Shown in pieces: positions 48,893 to 56,773 of a DNA stretch of 64,000 bases. Within the stretch, counting starts at the first letter, position 1; every line of letters begins with the position of its first letter. Source of the stretch: JBHGXV01 sp041920505. GTDB taxonomy: Bacteria; Bacillota; Bacilli; Brevibacillales; Brevibacillaceae. The notes under the pieces were generated by a model. That model had not been told where the DNA came from. It was given only the letters and a program-made list of their open reading frames with translations, and made no database searches. Made by a program: the position numbers and the translations under genes. The stretch covers positions 12,662 to 76,661 of the forward strand of contig JBHGXV010000024.1 in NCBI GenBank assembly GCA_041920505.1. The letters run 5' to 3'.

Positions 48893-51226
48893 TTACATCT
48901 TCAAAAACGACACCGGCTTCGCGTTTTCATCCAGCACGCCAAAGGAGTAGCCTTTGGACTTGAGGTACTTGATGATGGCCGGAAGTGCCTTGGCGGTGTT
49001 CTCCTTGCCGCTGGCGTCGTGGCAGAGGATGACCACTTCCTGCTTGCTGCCGGTGCCCGCCTTGGCGAGAGCGATCGCCTCGTCGACGGTGTATCGTACG
49101 CTGCTCGCGTCCCCGACGCTGACATTCCAGTCAAAGTAGCGATAGCCGCGTTCCCGTGCCTGCTTGACAAGGTCGTTCATGATCCACTTGCCTTTGCCGT
49201 ACAACTTCGGATCTTGCGCCTTTTTGCTGACAGCGTTGTTGCTGCCGCCCGGGAAGCGGAAGATCGTCGGCTTGATCCCGATCACCTGCTGGATGGCCTT
49301 CAGTCCGGCTTCCAGATCGTTGAAGAAGGCCGTCGGACTTTTGTAGATGGAATCATAATTGTGGGAGTAGGTGTGCCCCCCGATCAAGTGGCCCTCGGCG
49401 AACGTCCGTTTCAGGATCGCTTCGTGCCCTTTGATGTTGCGGCCGATGACGAAAAACGTCGCCTTGATCTGGTTTTGTTTCAAAATGTCCAGCACTTCGG
49501 TCGTGACGGAAGACGGACCGTCGTCAAACGTCAGATAGGCGATTTTCTTGCCCGGCGCAGACGGCTGCGGATGGACCGGGACAGGCGGTTTCGGATTGAC
49601 CGGGACAGGCGGTTTCGGCAACGGCACAGGAGCCGGTGGCGCTGGCTGCGCGGCTTTTGTGGCCAGCGAAACAACCAATTCTTTGTCCGAAAACAAGATG
49701 TGGATGAAGCCGTTGGCCACTTCCCATTTGGCTTGTTCCAACTCCTGGAAGAAATCAACCGGGATGTACGTCTTGTCTTCCTTGATGATCGGAACGACAT
49801 TTCCCATGAGATACTTCCCGTTCACCTCCACCCACATCGGGGTGGCCTCGGTGTCGATGAGAATGTGCTTGCCCGCCTTCTCCGCCAGCACCTGCCGGGC
49901 GTCCTGATCCCAGCGAACGGTGTAGCCCAGTTCGGTCAGTACGCTTCCGACCGGCACGTAGTAGGTTCCGCCCTGCGCGATGCCCCCTTGCAGCCAGACT
50001 TTGACCGGGGGCACGGTTTGCTGCCCCGGCGGAACAATCTGGTCGCCGTAAAGGAGGTACGCTTTGCGTTCCTCTTTGAACCGCTTCAACTCCTCCTGAT
50101 AGGCGGCCTCGATCTGCTGCGGTGCCCAGCCTTTTTCCAGATACTCGCCGATCTTGTTCGTTCCCATGACCTTGTCGAACATCGAGATATTCTTCCCGTT
50201 GCTCTTGGGAACGTCAAACGCATGGAGCGAATGGGCGCAGGCGAGAACGTAGATGCCGGTCCGCGCCGGATTGAACGTGTGCGGGTCGGTGATGTCCAAC
50301 CTCACGCCGCCGGCGGCGCCGCGCGGTTCGGCCACGAAACGAACCCCCGGCAACCCCGCCTGGTTGAGCAACCGGGCAAACCGGTCGGCGTCGATGCCCT
50401 TTCCTCCCACCCAGGTGAAGTCGTCCGCCTGGAAAATCCCCGTCCCTTCCCCCAGTCCGGTGGCCATGTAGCCGAAGACGGAAGCCAGCGTCGGGATGTG
50501 CGGAGAACTGGGAATCCAGGTCAATCCCGTGTCCTGGAATACCATCGTCCGGGCGTACCCTTCCATCGGGACGACCTTGAGATCGGCACCGATCTTGCGG
50601 TTGAAATACTGGGCCAGCTCTCCCACGGTCATGCCGTGCGCCATCGGCAGACGGTCGACGCCGACAAACGACTGGTAGCCGTCTTCCAGCACCGGTCCGT
50701 CGACGATCATCCCGCCGAGCGGATTGGGTCTGTCCAGCACCACGATTTGTTTTCCGTATTTTTTCGCCGCCGTCATGCAGTATTGGAGCGTGGAGATGTA
50801 CGTATAGGAACGCGCCCCGATGTCCTGTATGTCGAAGACCAGCATATCCAGGCCCTTCAGCATGCTCTCGGTCGGCATCCGCGTGTCTTGGTACAGGCTG
50901 TACACCGGAATCTGCAAATCCGGGTGCACATACGATTCCACGTACTCACCAGCCTTGGCTTTCCCGTCGATGCCGTGTTCCGGCGCGAACAACGCCTTCA
51001 GATGCGCCGACGGATACTGGGCCAACTCATGGATGATGCTCTTTCCCTGGCTGTTGACGCCGGTTTGATTCGTGACGAGACCGATGTTTTTCCCGTCGAT
51101 CAGCTCGTGGTACTTGCTAATCAAGAGGTCGTCCCCCAGCTTCACCGCCGGTTGCGCGTAGCTGTTGAACCCGCAGTTAAACAACAAGATCGCCATGACG
51201 ACAATAACGGCAATTTTTCGATTCAT
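48893..51226 (-). CDS. Secreted NamZ-like exo-muramidase fused to NodB polysaccharide deacetylase
   Basis: 777 aa from the ATG at 51226 (GTGAGGGGACC). Signal peptide about 1-24. Residues about 28-420 are DUF1343, the exo-N-acetylmuramidase NamZ fold (NIGLVTNQTGV, FAPEHGIDG, FDIQDIGARSYTY, LDRPNPLGG). Residues about 425-525 resemble a copper amine oxidase-like N-terminal stalk domain (VWLQGGIAQGGTYYVPV, KTYIPVDFFQEL). A Pro-rich linker precedes a NodB deacetylase from about 560: FDDGP with Asp568 and Asp569, HTYSH with His618 and His622, RFPGGS. It would act on cell-wall glycans outside the cell. Confidence 0.9.
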   Translation of the reverse strand: MNRKIAVIVVMAILLFNCGFNSYAQPAVKLGDDLLISKYHELIDGKNIGLVTNQTGVNSQGKSIIHELAQYPSAHLKALFAPEHGIDGKAKAGEYVESYVHPDLQIPVYSLYQDTRMPTESMLKGLDMLVFDIQDIGARSYTYISTLQYCMTAAKKYGKQIVVLDRPNPLGGMIVDGPVLEDGYQSFVGVDRLPMAHGMTVGELAQYFNRKIGADLKVVPMEGYARTMVFQDTGLTWIPSSPHIPTLASVFGYMATGLGEGTGIFQADDFTWVGGKGIDADRFARLLNQAGLPGVRFVAEPRGAAGGVRLDITDPHTFNPARTGIYVLACAHSLHAFDVPKSNGKNISMFDKVMGTNKIGEYLEKGWAPQQIEAAYQEELKRFKEERKAYLLYGDQIVPPGQQTVPPVKVWLQGGIAQGGTYYVPVGSVLTELGYTVRWDQDARQVLAEKAGKHILIDTEATPMWVEVNGKYLMGNVVPIIKEDKTYIPVDFFQELEQAKWEVANGFIHILFSDKELVVSLATKAAQPAPPAPVPLPKPPVPVNPKPPVPVHPQPSAPGKKIAYLTFDDGPSSVTTEVLDILKQNQIKATFFVIGRNIKGHEAILKRTFAEGHLIGGHTYSHNYDSIYKSPTAFFNDLEAGLKAIQQVIGIKPTIFRFPGGSNNAVSKKAQDPKLYGKGKWIMNDLVKQARERGYRYFDWNVSVGDASSVRYTVDEAIALAKAGTGSKQEVVILCHDASGKENTAKALPAIIKYLKSKGYSFGVLDENAKPVSFLKM

Positions 51227-51399
51227 CGGTCCCCTCACCCTGGCTGTCGTATAATGGAATGCATTTTTTTGACGTTGCAAACAATCAATAGTTTCACGCT
51301 TGGTGAAAAAATTCCGTAACTTCATCGACAATATCTTCCACGCTACATTTCTACGCGAAATCTGTCTTTTCCTGTATAAAACGTGCCGTTCGGGCAGAC

Positions 51400-51425
51400 A
51401 AAAAAATCCCCGTCGACAACGGGGA
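51400..51425 (-). terminator. Terminator of the gene at 51440
   Basis: TCCCCGT / ACGGGGA stem with 5-nt loop and seven T on the minus strand. The bases 51227-51399 carry no gene; they include the leader of the muramidase gene. Confidence 0.85.
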
Positions 51426-51439
51426 AAGAGACCGAACAC

Positions 51440-51760
51440 CTATGCCTGCATCGCCTGGATCTGCGTGTGCAAAGCGGCTATCACACCGTAAAACGCGTAG
51501 TAAAACGATTCGGGAGCGATCAGGCGGAAGTGTCCCACCTCATCGCAACGGAAGCCAAGGGCGTTTTCGAGCAGTTGGTAGGTGGCGTAGGCGTAGAAGC
51601 AGAAATACTTGTAGTCAAACTTGGGCATTTTCTCGTACATCACGGCGATCTCGTCCTTATAGCGGGTCAGGTTTTTCACCGCTTCATCCACGATCGCCTG
51701 AATATCGTCCAGACCGGCTTCCAAAATCAACTCGTTGTTCTCGATACGTACGGTTGCCAT
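51440..51760 (-). CDS. Hypothetical helical protein
   Basis: 106 aa, ATG at 51760 with AGAAGGGATG upstream. Soluble-looking and rich in aromatics in the middle: EIAVMYEKMPKFDYKYFCFYAYATYQLLENALGF, then HFRLIAPESFYYAFYGVIAALHTQIQAM. The N-terminal 25 residues (ENNELILEAGLDDIQAIVDEAVKN) form a conserved-looking helix-turn. No family recognised. Single gene with its own terminator. Confidence 0.7.
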   Translation of the reverse strand: MATVRIENNELILEAGLDDIQAIVDEAVKNLTRYKDEIAVMYEKMPKFDYKYFCFYAYATYQLLENALGFRCDEVGHFRLIAPESFYYAFYGVIAALHTQIQAMQA

Positions 51761-51853
51761 GCAATGTCATCCCTTCTGTCGGAAGTGATCATCCCCCAGT
51801 ATGAAGGAATGACGCGACAGATGTTGTGAACGCCGTCACGTTGCCCCGAATCT

Positions 51854-52489
51854 TCACAAAAGGGTACGGTAGCCGTCGAGAAACACCTTGACGGCAAAGT
51901 ACAAAAACATCGCTGCGGACAGCAGGGAAAAACCGCGCACCAGGCCCGGTCCCATCAGCCGTCTCCCCTGGGCGGCGAGAAACGCCATGAACACGGACCA
52001 CATCACCGAGGCGGTGAAAAATCCACCAAAAAAAGCGAGTAAAGAAACTGTTTCCCCTCCGCTGGACGCAGCGATCACGCTACCGCCGACCGTGGCAAAC
52101 CAGAGGATGGCGGACGGCGAAGCCAGGGCCAGCGCGATGCCTCCCAGCAGGTCCTTGCGTACGGAACGCTGCGGCGCGTCTACCCTTTCGCCGACGTCAA
52201 TCCGCCTGGGCCTAATCGACTCCCGCAGCATGTTTCCGGTCAAATACAGCAACATCACCGTCCCGAATATCCACAAGATCCACCTGACATACACATGCTG
52301 AAGCAACAGCGAGATACCTATCCCCGACAATCCGGCGTAGATCAAATCGCCCACTCCCGATCCCAGTCCGATCAACAGGGCAGGCAGCATCCCGCGTTGG
52401 ATACCGGCCCGCAACACCGCGATGTTGACGATGCCCAAATCCAGACAGAGTGAGAACGACAACAACATCCCTGACACAAACAGGCTCAT
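51854..52489 (-). CDS. LysE-family amino acid exporter
   Basis: 211 aa, ATG at 52489. Six hydrophobic helices; the opening MSLFVSGMLLSFSLCLDLGIVNIAVLRAGIQRG and the GLGSGVGDLIYAGLSGIGI segment are those of LysE/RhtB exporters. GGIALALASPSAILWFATVGG in the middle corresponds to the family's N-P/W region. Substrate unknown. Stands alone between two minus-strand genes. Confidence 0.85.
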   Translation of the reverse strand: MSLFVSGMLLSFSLCLDLGIVNIAVLRAGIQRGMLPALLIGLGSGVGDLIYAGLSGIGISLLLQHVYVRWILWIFGTVMLLYLTGNMLRESIRPRRIDVGERVDAPQRSVRKDLLGGIALALASPSAILWFATVGGSVIAASSGGETVSLLAFFGGFFTASVMWSVFMAFLAAQGRRLMGPGLVRGFSLLSAAMFLYFAVKVFLDGYRTLL

Positions 52490-52591
52490 CCTGACACCCC
52501 CGCATTCGTGTCATAAAATATAACACAAATATAACATGAAAGGGATTTAGAGGCCAGAACCCGTTGCACCATCTCCCGTCACACTAGGTTC

Positions 52592-53206
52592 TCACGGGCA
52601 TATTTTGCGGGCGATCAGCACATCCATCGCATGGCGATGCGGCACGCCGCTGGAGTTGCAGTCAAACACCACTTCCTGAAAGGAAACGATCTCCCAGTCC
52701 CAGTAGTACAACAGCAGTTCGCCGGAACGGAAGGGATGCTCGTCCCCTCCCCAGTCGGGCGCTATGTCGATATACGGTTTTTCCACAAACGCGTTGAACG
52801 CGTTGTAACCGCCGACCCGGGTATGCTGTTTGTAATGGTCAAAAATCTCCGCCCTTAGCGTTGGCGGAAGGTACGTCAGCGTCCCGCTCGCGTACACCAG
52901 ATCGTACGTCTCTTGCAGGCGGAAGTCGGCGAGATCAGCCTGCGTGGTGCGAATCACCAACTGTTCCTCCGCAGCCCAGCGCCGCGCCTTCGCAAGACCC
53001 GGCAGGGAGATGTCCACCCCTGTGGCGTCAAAGCCGTGTTTGGCGAAGTGAATCAGGTCTTTGCCTTCTCCGCAGCCGAGATCGATCACCCGGGCACCTT
53101 TGGCCTCCTCCGGCGAAAACAGCGTAACCGCCTGCCGGCACAAGCGATTGGGTTCCTTCCCCCAGTAAAACTCCTCTTTGGCATACACACCGTCATACGT
53201 TTGCAC
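52592..53206 (-). CDS. Class I SAM-dependent methyltransferase
   Basis: 204 aa from a GTG at 53206 (AAAGGAG 9 nt upstream). VIDLGCGEGKDLIHFAKHGFDATGVDIS is motif I plus the acidic ribose ligand; ADLADFRLQETYDLVYASGTLTYLP carries motifs II and IV. Closest in look to TehB/tellurite- or thiopurine-type small methyltransferases. EEFYWGKEPNRL at the N terminus is common in that group. Substrate unknown. Confidence 0.88.
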   Translation of the reverse strand: MQTYDGVYAKEEFYWGKEPNRLCRQAVTLFSPEEAKGARVIDLGCGEGKDLIHFAKHGFDATGVDISLPGLAKARRWAAEEQLVIRTTQADLADFRLQETYDLVYASGTLTYLPPTLRAEIFDHYKQHTRVGGYNAFNAFVEKPYIDIAPDWGGDEHPFRSGELLLYYWDWEIVSFQEVVFDCNSSGVPHRHAMDVLIARKICP

Positions 53207-53435
53207 GTTGTCGTGTCTCCTTTCCACAGAATCGTTCACCCTCATCCTACAGGTTGACGCAACGGCAAACGCAAGCCCTGCTCGCCAAAAAAAGTTGCCG
53301 CCGTCGTTCACAAACGGCGGACAGCCCCTTTGCTTATACTCGTCCAAGCGCGGCATCCCGGGTTGTTTCAAGCGGTGACGCTCTGTTCACCGGCATGTTC
53401 CGGGCCTCCGATTCCTTTGTCATCAAACGTTTATT

Positions 53436-53466
53436 ATTTGACAATCAAATAAAAATTGATGTACTT
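53436..53466 (+). promoter_or_regulatory. Promoter with palindrome upstream of brnQ
   Basis: ATTTGA-CAA-TCAAAT palindrome (53436-53450) overlaps a TTGACA -35; TGTACT at 16 bp spacing may be the -10. The TTTTGCGAAAT stretch just downstream is a weak CodY-like match. The rest of 53207-53598 shows no gene. Confidence 0.45.
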
Positions 53467-53598
53467 TTGCGAAATATTCAAAAGGACTGGCAATCGCCCA
53501 CTGAGAGATAGTAGAATCTGTATTACTCATTTCCGCGCGGAGATGTCACGCCATTTCACACCCGGCCGAACAACACGCAACAGAAAGGACGATTATTG

Positions 53599-54933
53599 AT
53601 GAACAGTTTGTCAAAAAAAGATTTGGTCTTTGTTAGCTTCATGCTGTTTTCCATGTTTTTTGGGGCTGGCAACCTCATTTTCCCGCCCTTTCTCGGCCAA
53701 TCGGCGGGCGAGCACGTCTGGCTCTCGATGGCAGGGTTCGTCCTCTCCGCCGTCGGCCTCCCCATTCTCGGCGTCGTCGCCGTTGCCAGGGCCGGCAGCT
53801 TCCAGGCGCTTGCGGAGCGTGTCCACCCTTCCTTTGCCTTTTTCTTTCCCCTCGTGATTTACTTGTCGATCGGACCTGGTTTGGCGATTCCGCGCGCGGG
53901 AAGCCTCGCGTTTGAAATGGGCGTGGCGCCGTTTCTGCCCAAGGAGTGGGCAACCCATCCGGCGTCCCTGTTCCTGTACACCGTGGTGTTCTTCGCAGCG
54001 GTGCTGTGGCTCGGCATGTCCCCTTCCAAACTGGTGGACCGTTTCGGCAAATTGCTGACGCCGCTGTTGTTGCTGCTGATCTTCGCCATTTTCGCCAAAA
54101 GCCTGATGACGCCGATCGGGACGTTTGGCCCTGCCGAAGGGAATTACGTCTCGTATCCGGTGTTTCAGGGATTTTTGGACGGGTATCTGACGATGGACGC
54201 ACTGGCGGCACTGGCTTACGGGATTGTCGTGGCGACGACCCTGCGGGCAAAAGGCGTGGAACACAGCAGGAAATTATCGTTGTACATGATGGCGGCGGGG
54301 ATCGGAGCCGGTCTCTTGCTGACCGTGATTTACCTCATCCTCGGCTTCCTCGGGGCGTCCAGCGCCTCCCTCGGACAAGCGGAGAACGGCGCGAAGATCC
54401 TCACCCGTGTGATGGATCACCTGTTTGGCCCAAGCGGCGCGATCCTGCTCGGGCTCGTCTTTACGCTCGCCTGCTTCTGCGTCTCGATTGGACTGGTGAC
54501 ATCGTGCAGCCAATTTTTCGCCGGAGTGTTTCCGCGCATCTCGTATGCGGCATGGGTGCGGCTGTTGTGCCTGGTGAGCATGGCCATCGCCAATCTCGGG
54601 CTCACCCAGATCCTGAAGCTGTCCGTCCCCATCCTGGAAGCGATCTATCCGGTCGCCATTGTGCTGATCGCACTCGCGTTGTTCAGCCGTCCGCAGACGG
54701 GCCGTTCGATCGTCTACGCCTGGACAATCTCCCTTACCGGTCTGTTCAGCGCAGCCGATCTGGTCAACAAAACGCTCCTCTCCGGCAAATGGACTGACAT
54801 TCTCTTCCATCTGCCGCTGTACGCCGAGGGCGTCGGCTGGCTGGTTCCGGCGATTGCGGGGGCGGTCATCGGTTGTGCCTGCCACCTGTTTGCGCGCGGC
54901 CCAAAACGGACAAAAGAGCGTCGGATCGCGTAA
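53599..54933 (+). CDS. brnQ: Branched-chain amino acid transport system II carrier protein
   Basis: 444 aa, ATG at 53599 (GAAAGGA). Twelve-helix LIVCS-family sodium or proton symporter for Leu, Ile and Val. FMLFSMFFGAGNLIFPPFLGQSAGEHVW at the N terminus, SIGPGLAIPRAGSLAFEMGV, VFQGFLDGYLTMDALAALAYGI and CFCVSIGLVTSCSQFF are family hallmarks. Monocistronic with a terminator. Confidence 0.95.
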   Translation: MNSLSKKDLVFVSFMLFSMFFGAGNLIFPPFLGQSAGEHVWLSMAGFVLSAVGLPILGVVAVARAGSFQALAERVHPSFAFFFPLVIYLSIGPGLAIPRAGSLAFEMGVAPFLPKEWATHPASLFLYTVVFFAAVLWLGMSPSKLVDRFGKLLTPLLLLLIFAIFAKSLMTPIGTFGPAEGNYVSYPVFQGFLDGYLTMDALAALAYGIVVATTLRAKGVEHSRKLSLYMMAAGIGAGLLLTVIYLILGFLGASSASLGQAENGAKILTRVMDHLFGPSGAILLGLVFTLACFCVSIGLVTSCSQFFAGVFPRISYAAWVRLLCLVSMAIANLGLTQILKLSVPILEAIYPVAIVLIALALFSRPQTGRSIVYAWTISLTGLFSAADLVNKTLLSGKWTDILFHLPLYAEGVGWLVPAIAGAVIGCACHLFARGPKRTKERRIA

Positions 54934-54957
54934 TTCCCCGTTCCCGTACACACAGCG

Positions 54958-54996
54958 AAACCTGGAGCGTTGCGTAGCCTCCAGGTTTTAGTTTTG
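54958..54996 (+). terminator. Terminator of brnQ
   Basis: AAACCTGGAG / CTCCAGGTTT 10-bp stem with 11-nt loop followed by TTTTAGTTTTG. Confidence 0.88.
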
Positions 54997-55055
54997 TCCG
55001 CCGGGGAGGCGACGCCGCGTTTTTCCGTGCCATGGTGCGCTATTGACAACAGCAG

Positions 55056-55100
55056 TAACCATCGGTTAGTTTATAACCGTAGGTTAGTAACCATTGGTTA
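55056..55100. promoter_or_regulatory. Three tandem TAACC-N3-GGTTA operators
   Basis: Perfect 13-bp palindromes at 55056-55068, 55074-55086 and 55088-55100, each TAACC, three variable bases, GGTTA. They begin 7 bp after a TTGACA (-35, 55043-55048) and end 39 bp before the tetR start, so binding would cover the -10 region. Very probably the operator of the adjacent TetR repressor. Confidence 0.75.
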
Positions 55101-55139
55101 TCTCGCGATTCACACTGACAAAGGAATGGTGGAGCCCTC

Positions 55140-55778
55140 ATGCCCAATAGACAGGAAACCCGCTCGGAAGAAACGAAACAAGCGATTGTGACCGCCGCCG
55201 GACGATTGTTTGCCGAGCGCGGATTCGAGGCCGTGACGATGCGGGAGATTGCCAAGGCGGCCGGATGTTCCCATACGACCATCTACCTCTACTTCAAGGA
55301 CAAGGAAGCCCTGCTGCACCAGTTGGCGATGGCTCCGCTGCATTCGCTGGGGGAACAAATGGAAGCGATTCTGCTCGACTCGTCACAATCGCCTGACGAG
55401 CGGCTGAGGTCCGTCACCCGGGCGTTCATCCGCTTCTGTCTGGCGAATAAAAATATGTACACGATCTTTTTCATGGCGAAGGGGTCGCGTGTCGACGAGG
55501 CAGATCCGAGGTTGGAGGTGCAGAAATTGCGAAACCGCCTGTTCGGGCTGCTCCGGCAAGCGCTCCAGGATTGCCTGCCGCTTCCGCCCTCGGACGACAG
55601 GCTCCTCGCGTACACCCGCATCTATTTTTTCACCCTGCACGGAATCGTCGGTACATACGCAACGTCAGCGGAATCGGTTGATCTGCTGGAGGAAAGACTT
55701 GCCTCCACGTTTGATCTGGCCGCAGACGTGATGCTGGCCGGGTTCAGGGCAACCGTGAACCATCCAGGTGCCATCTGA
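55140..55778 (+). CDS. TetR/AcrR family transcriptional regulator
   Basis: 212 aa, ATG at 55140 (GGTGGAG). N-terminal TetR HTH: TKQAIVTAAGRLFAERGFEAVTMREIAKAAGCSHTTIYLYFKDKEALL (about 12-59). C-terminal ligand domain with FCLANKNMYTIFFMAKGS, resembling TetR_C_33-type members of Bacilli. Autoregulation through the upstream palindromes is likely. Upstream of the MBL-fold gene on the same strand, 155 bp apart. Confidence 0.92.
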   Translation: MPNRQETRSEETKQAIVTAAGRLFAERGFEAVTMREIAKAAGCSHTTIYLYFKDKEALLHQLAMAPLHSLGEQMEAILLDSSQSPDERLRSVTRAFIRFCLANKNMYTIFFMAKGSRVDEADPRLEVQKLRNRLFGLLRQALQDCLPLPPSDDRLLAYTRIYFFTLHGIVGTYATSAESVDLLEERLASTFDLAADVMLAGFRATVNHPGAI

Positions 55779-55933
55779 AGGAGACATGTCCATGATGCAC
55801 ATCTCGTCTGCCCACCTGGCTCCTCTGCGCGGCCAGCCATCCCGGCCGGACCGTCGCCTTTTTTGCTCGCGGCCATCGTCAACCGTGCGCTGACGTGCGT
55901 CCGGGGACAGTAATCCAAAGGGAGAGGAAACCA

Positions 55934-56599
55934 ATGAAGATCGAACAAGTCTCGAAACACATCTGGACGCTGAAGTCCTGGCTGTTGATCCCTGTCCGTG
56001 TCTGGATCGTCGCCGACGAGGACGGGGTAACTCTGGTGGACGCAGGAGTTCCGTTCATGGCTCGCGGCATTCTCCAATTTCTCGACCAGTTGCAGGCCGG
56101 TCCGCTGCGGCGCATCCTGCTGACTCACGGCCACTCCGATCACGTCGGCGCCGTCCGGCAGATTCGCGACCGCTATCCGGTACCGGTGTACGCCCATCGC
56201 GTGGAGATCCCCTTCCTTGAAGGGGCGATTCCCTATCCCCGCCGCAAAAAGCCGGAACACAACCTGGAAAAAGGACTGGCGCAACCCCTGCCGGAAAAGG
56301 GCGACGGCAAGCTGACCACGTTGGCTGGCCTGACTCCCTACTGGACGCCCGGCCACTCTCCCGGTCACGTCGTCTACTATCACGAAACCGACCGGGTGCT
56401 GCTCGCGGGCGATCTGTTCACGTCCCGCAACGGCACCCTGCGTCGGCCGATGCCGATGTTTACCGCCGATATGGCGGAAGCGGTGCGCAGCAGCCGCATC
56501 GTCGAAACGTTGAACCCGGATCGACTGGAAATGTGCCACGGCGGCCCTGTTCTCCGTCCGGCCGATCAGTTGCCCGCGTACATCGCCATGTACGGATAA
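55934..56599 (+). CDS. MBL-fold metallohydrolase
   Basis: 221 aa from the ATG at 55934 (GGAGAGGAAACCA). Zinc motif THGHSDHVGA at about 76-85, WTPGHSPGHVVYY with the next ligand His near 140, LLAGDLF with the bridging Asp near 162, and CHGGPVL with the last His near 206: a complete di-metal site. Typical of the YhfI/YqgX-like small hydrolases. Substrate unknown; probably controlled by the TetR gene upstream. The 155-bp gap before it has no convincing gene. Confidence 0.88.
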   Translation: MKIEQVSKHIWTLKSWLLIPVRVWIVADEDGVTLVDAGVPFMARGILQFLDQLQAGPLRRILLTHGHSDHVGAVRQIRDRYPVPVYAHRVEIPFLEGAIPYPRRKKPEHNLEKGLAQPLPEKGDGKLTTLAGLTPYWTPGHSPGHVVYYHETDRVLLAGDLFTSRNGTLRRPMPMFTADMAEAVRSSRIVETLNPDRLEMCHGGPVLRPADQLPAYIAMYG

Positions 56600-56627
56600 G
56601 GCTCGATGATTGAACGTCCAACTATGA

Positions 56628-56670
56628 GCGTCCCGCATCGTGGTATCCACGGTGGGGACGCTTTTTCTTT
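56628..56670 (+). terminator. Terminator of the MBL gene
   Basis: GCGTCCC / GGGACGC 7-bp stem, 20-nt loop, then TTTTTCTTT. Confidence 0.8.
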
Positions 56671-56741
56671 CATCATGGCGTAACAAAATTAGCCCCAGTG
56701 AGCCATTTAGCTCGACCGATATTTTTGATACGGTTACATGA

Positions 56742-56753
56742 GAGTGATCACTC
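56742..56753. promoter_or_regulatory. GAGTGATCACTC palindrome upstream of the copC-copD gene
   Basis: Perfect 12-bp palindrome 20 bp before the ATG at 56774, after AT-rich sequence (GATATTTTTGATAC). Possible metal-responsive operator; no regulator gene adjoins the operon. Confidence 0.35.
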
Positions 56754-56773
56754 GTGTAAGTCAGGTGAGTCTC

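Noticed and set aside
55787..55892. Short ORF with GAAGGAGACATGTCC site between tetR and the MBL gene
   Set aside because: About 33 residues rich in Arg, Ser and Pro with no recognisable feature; likely leader sequence.
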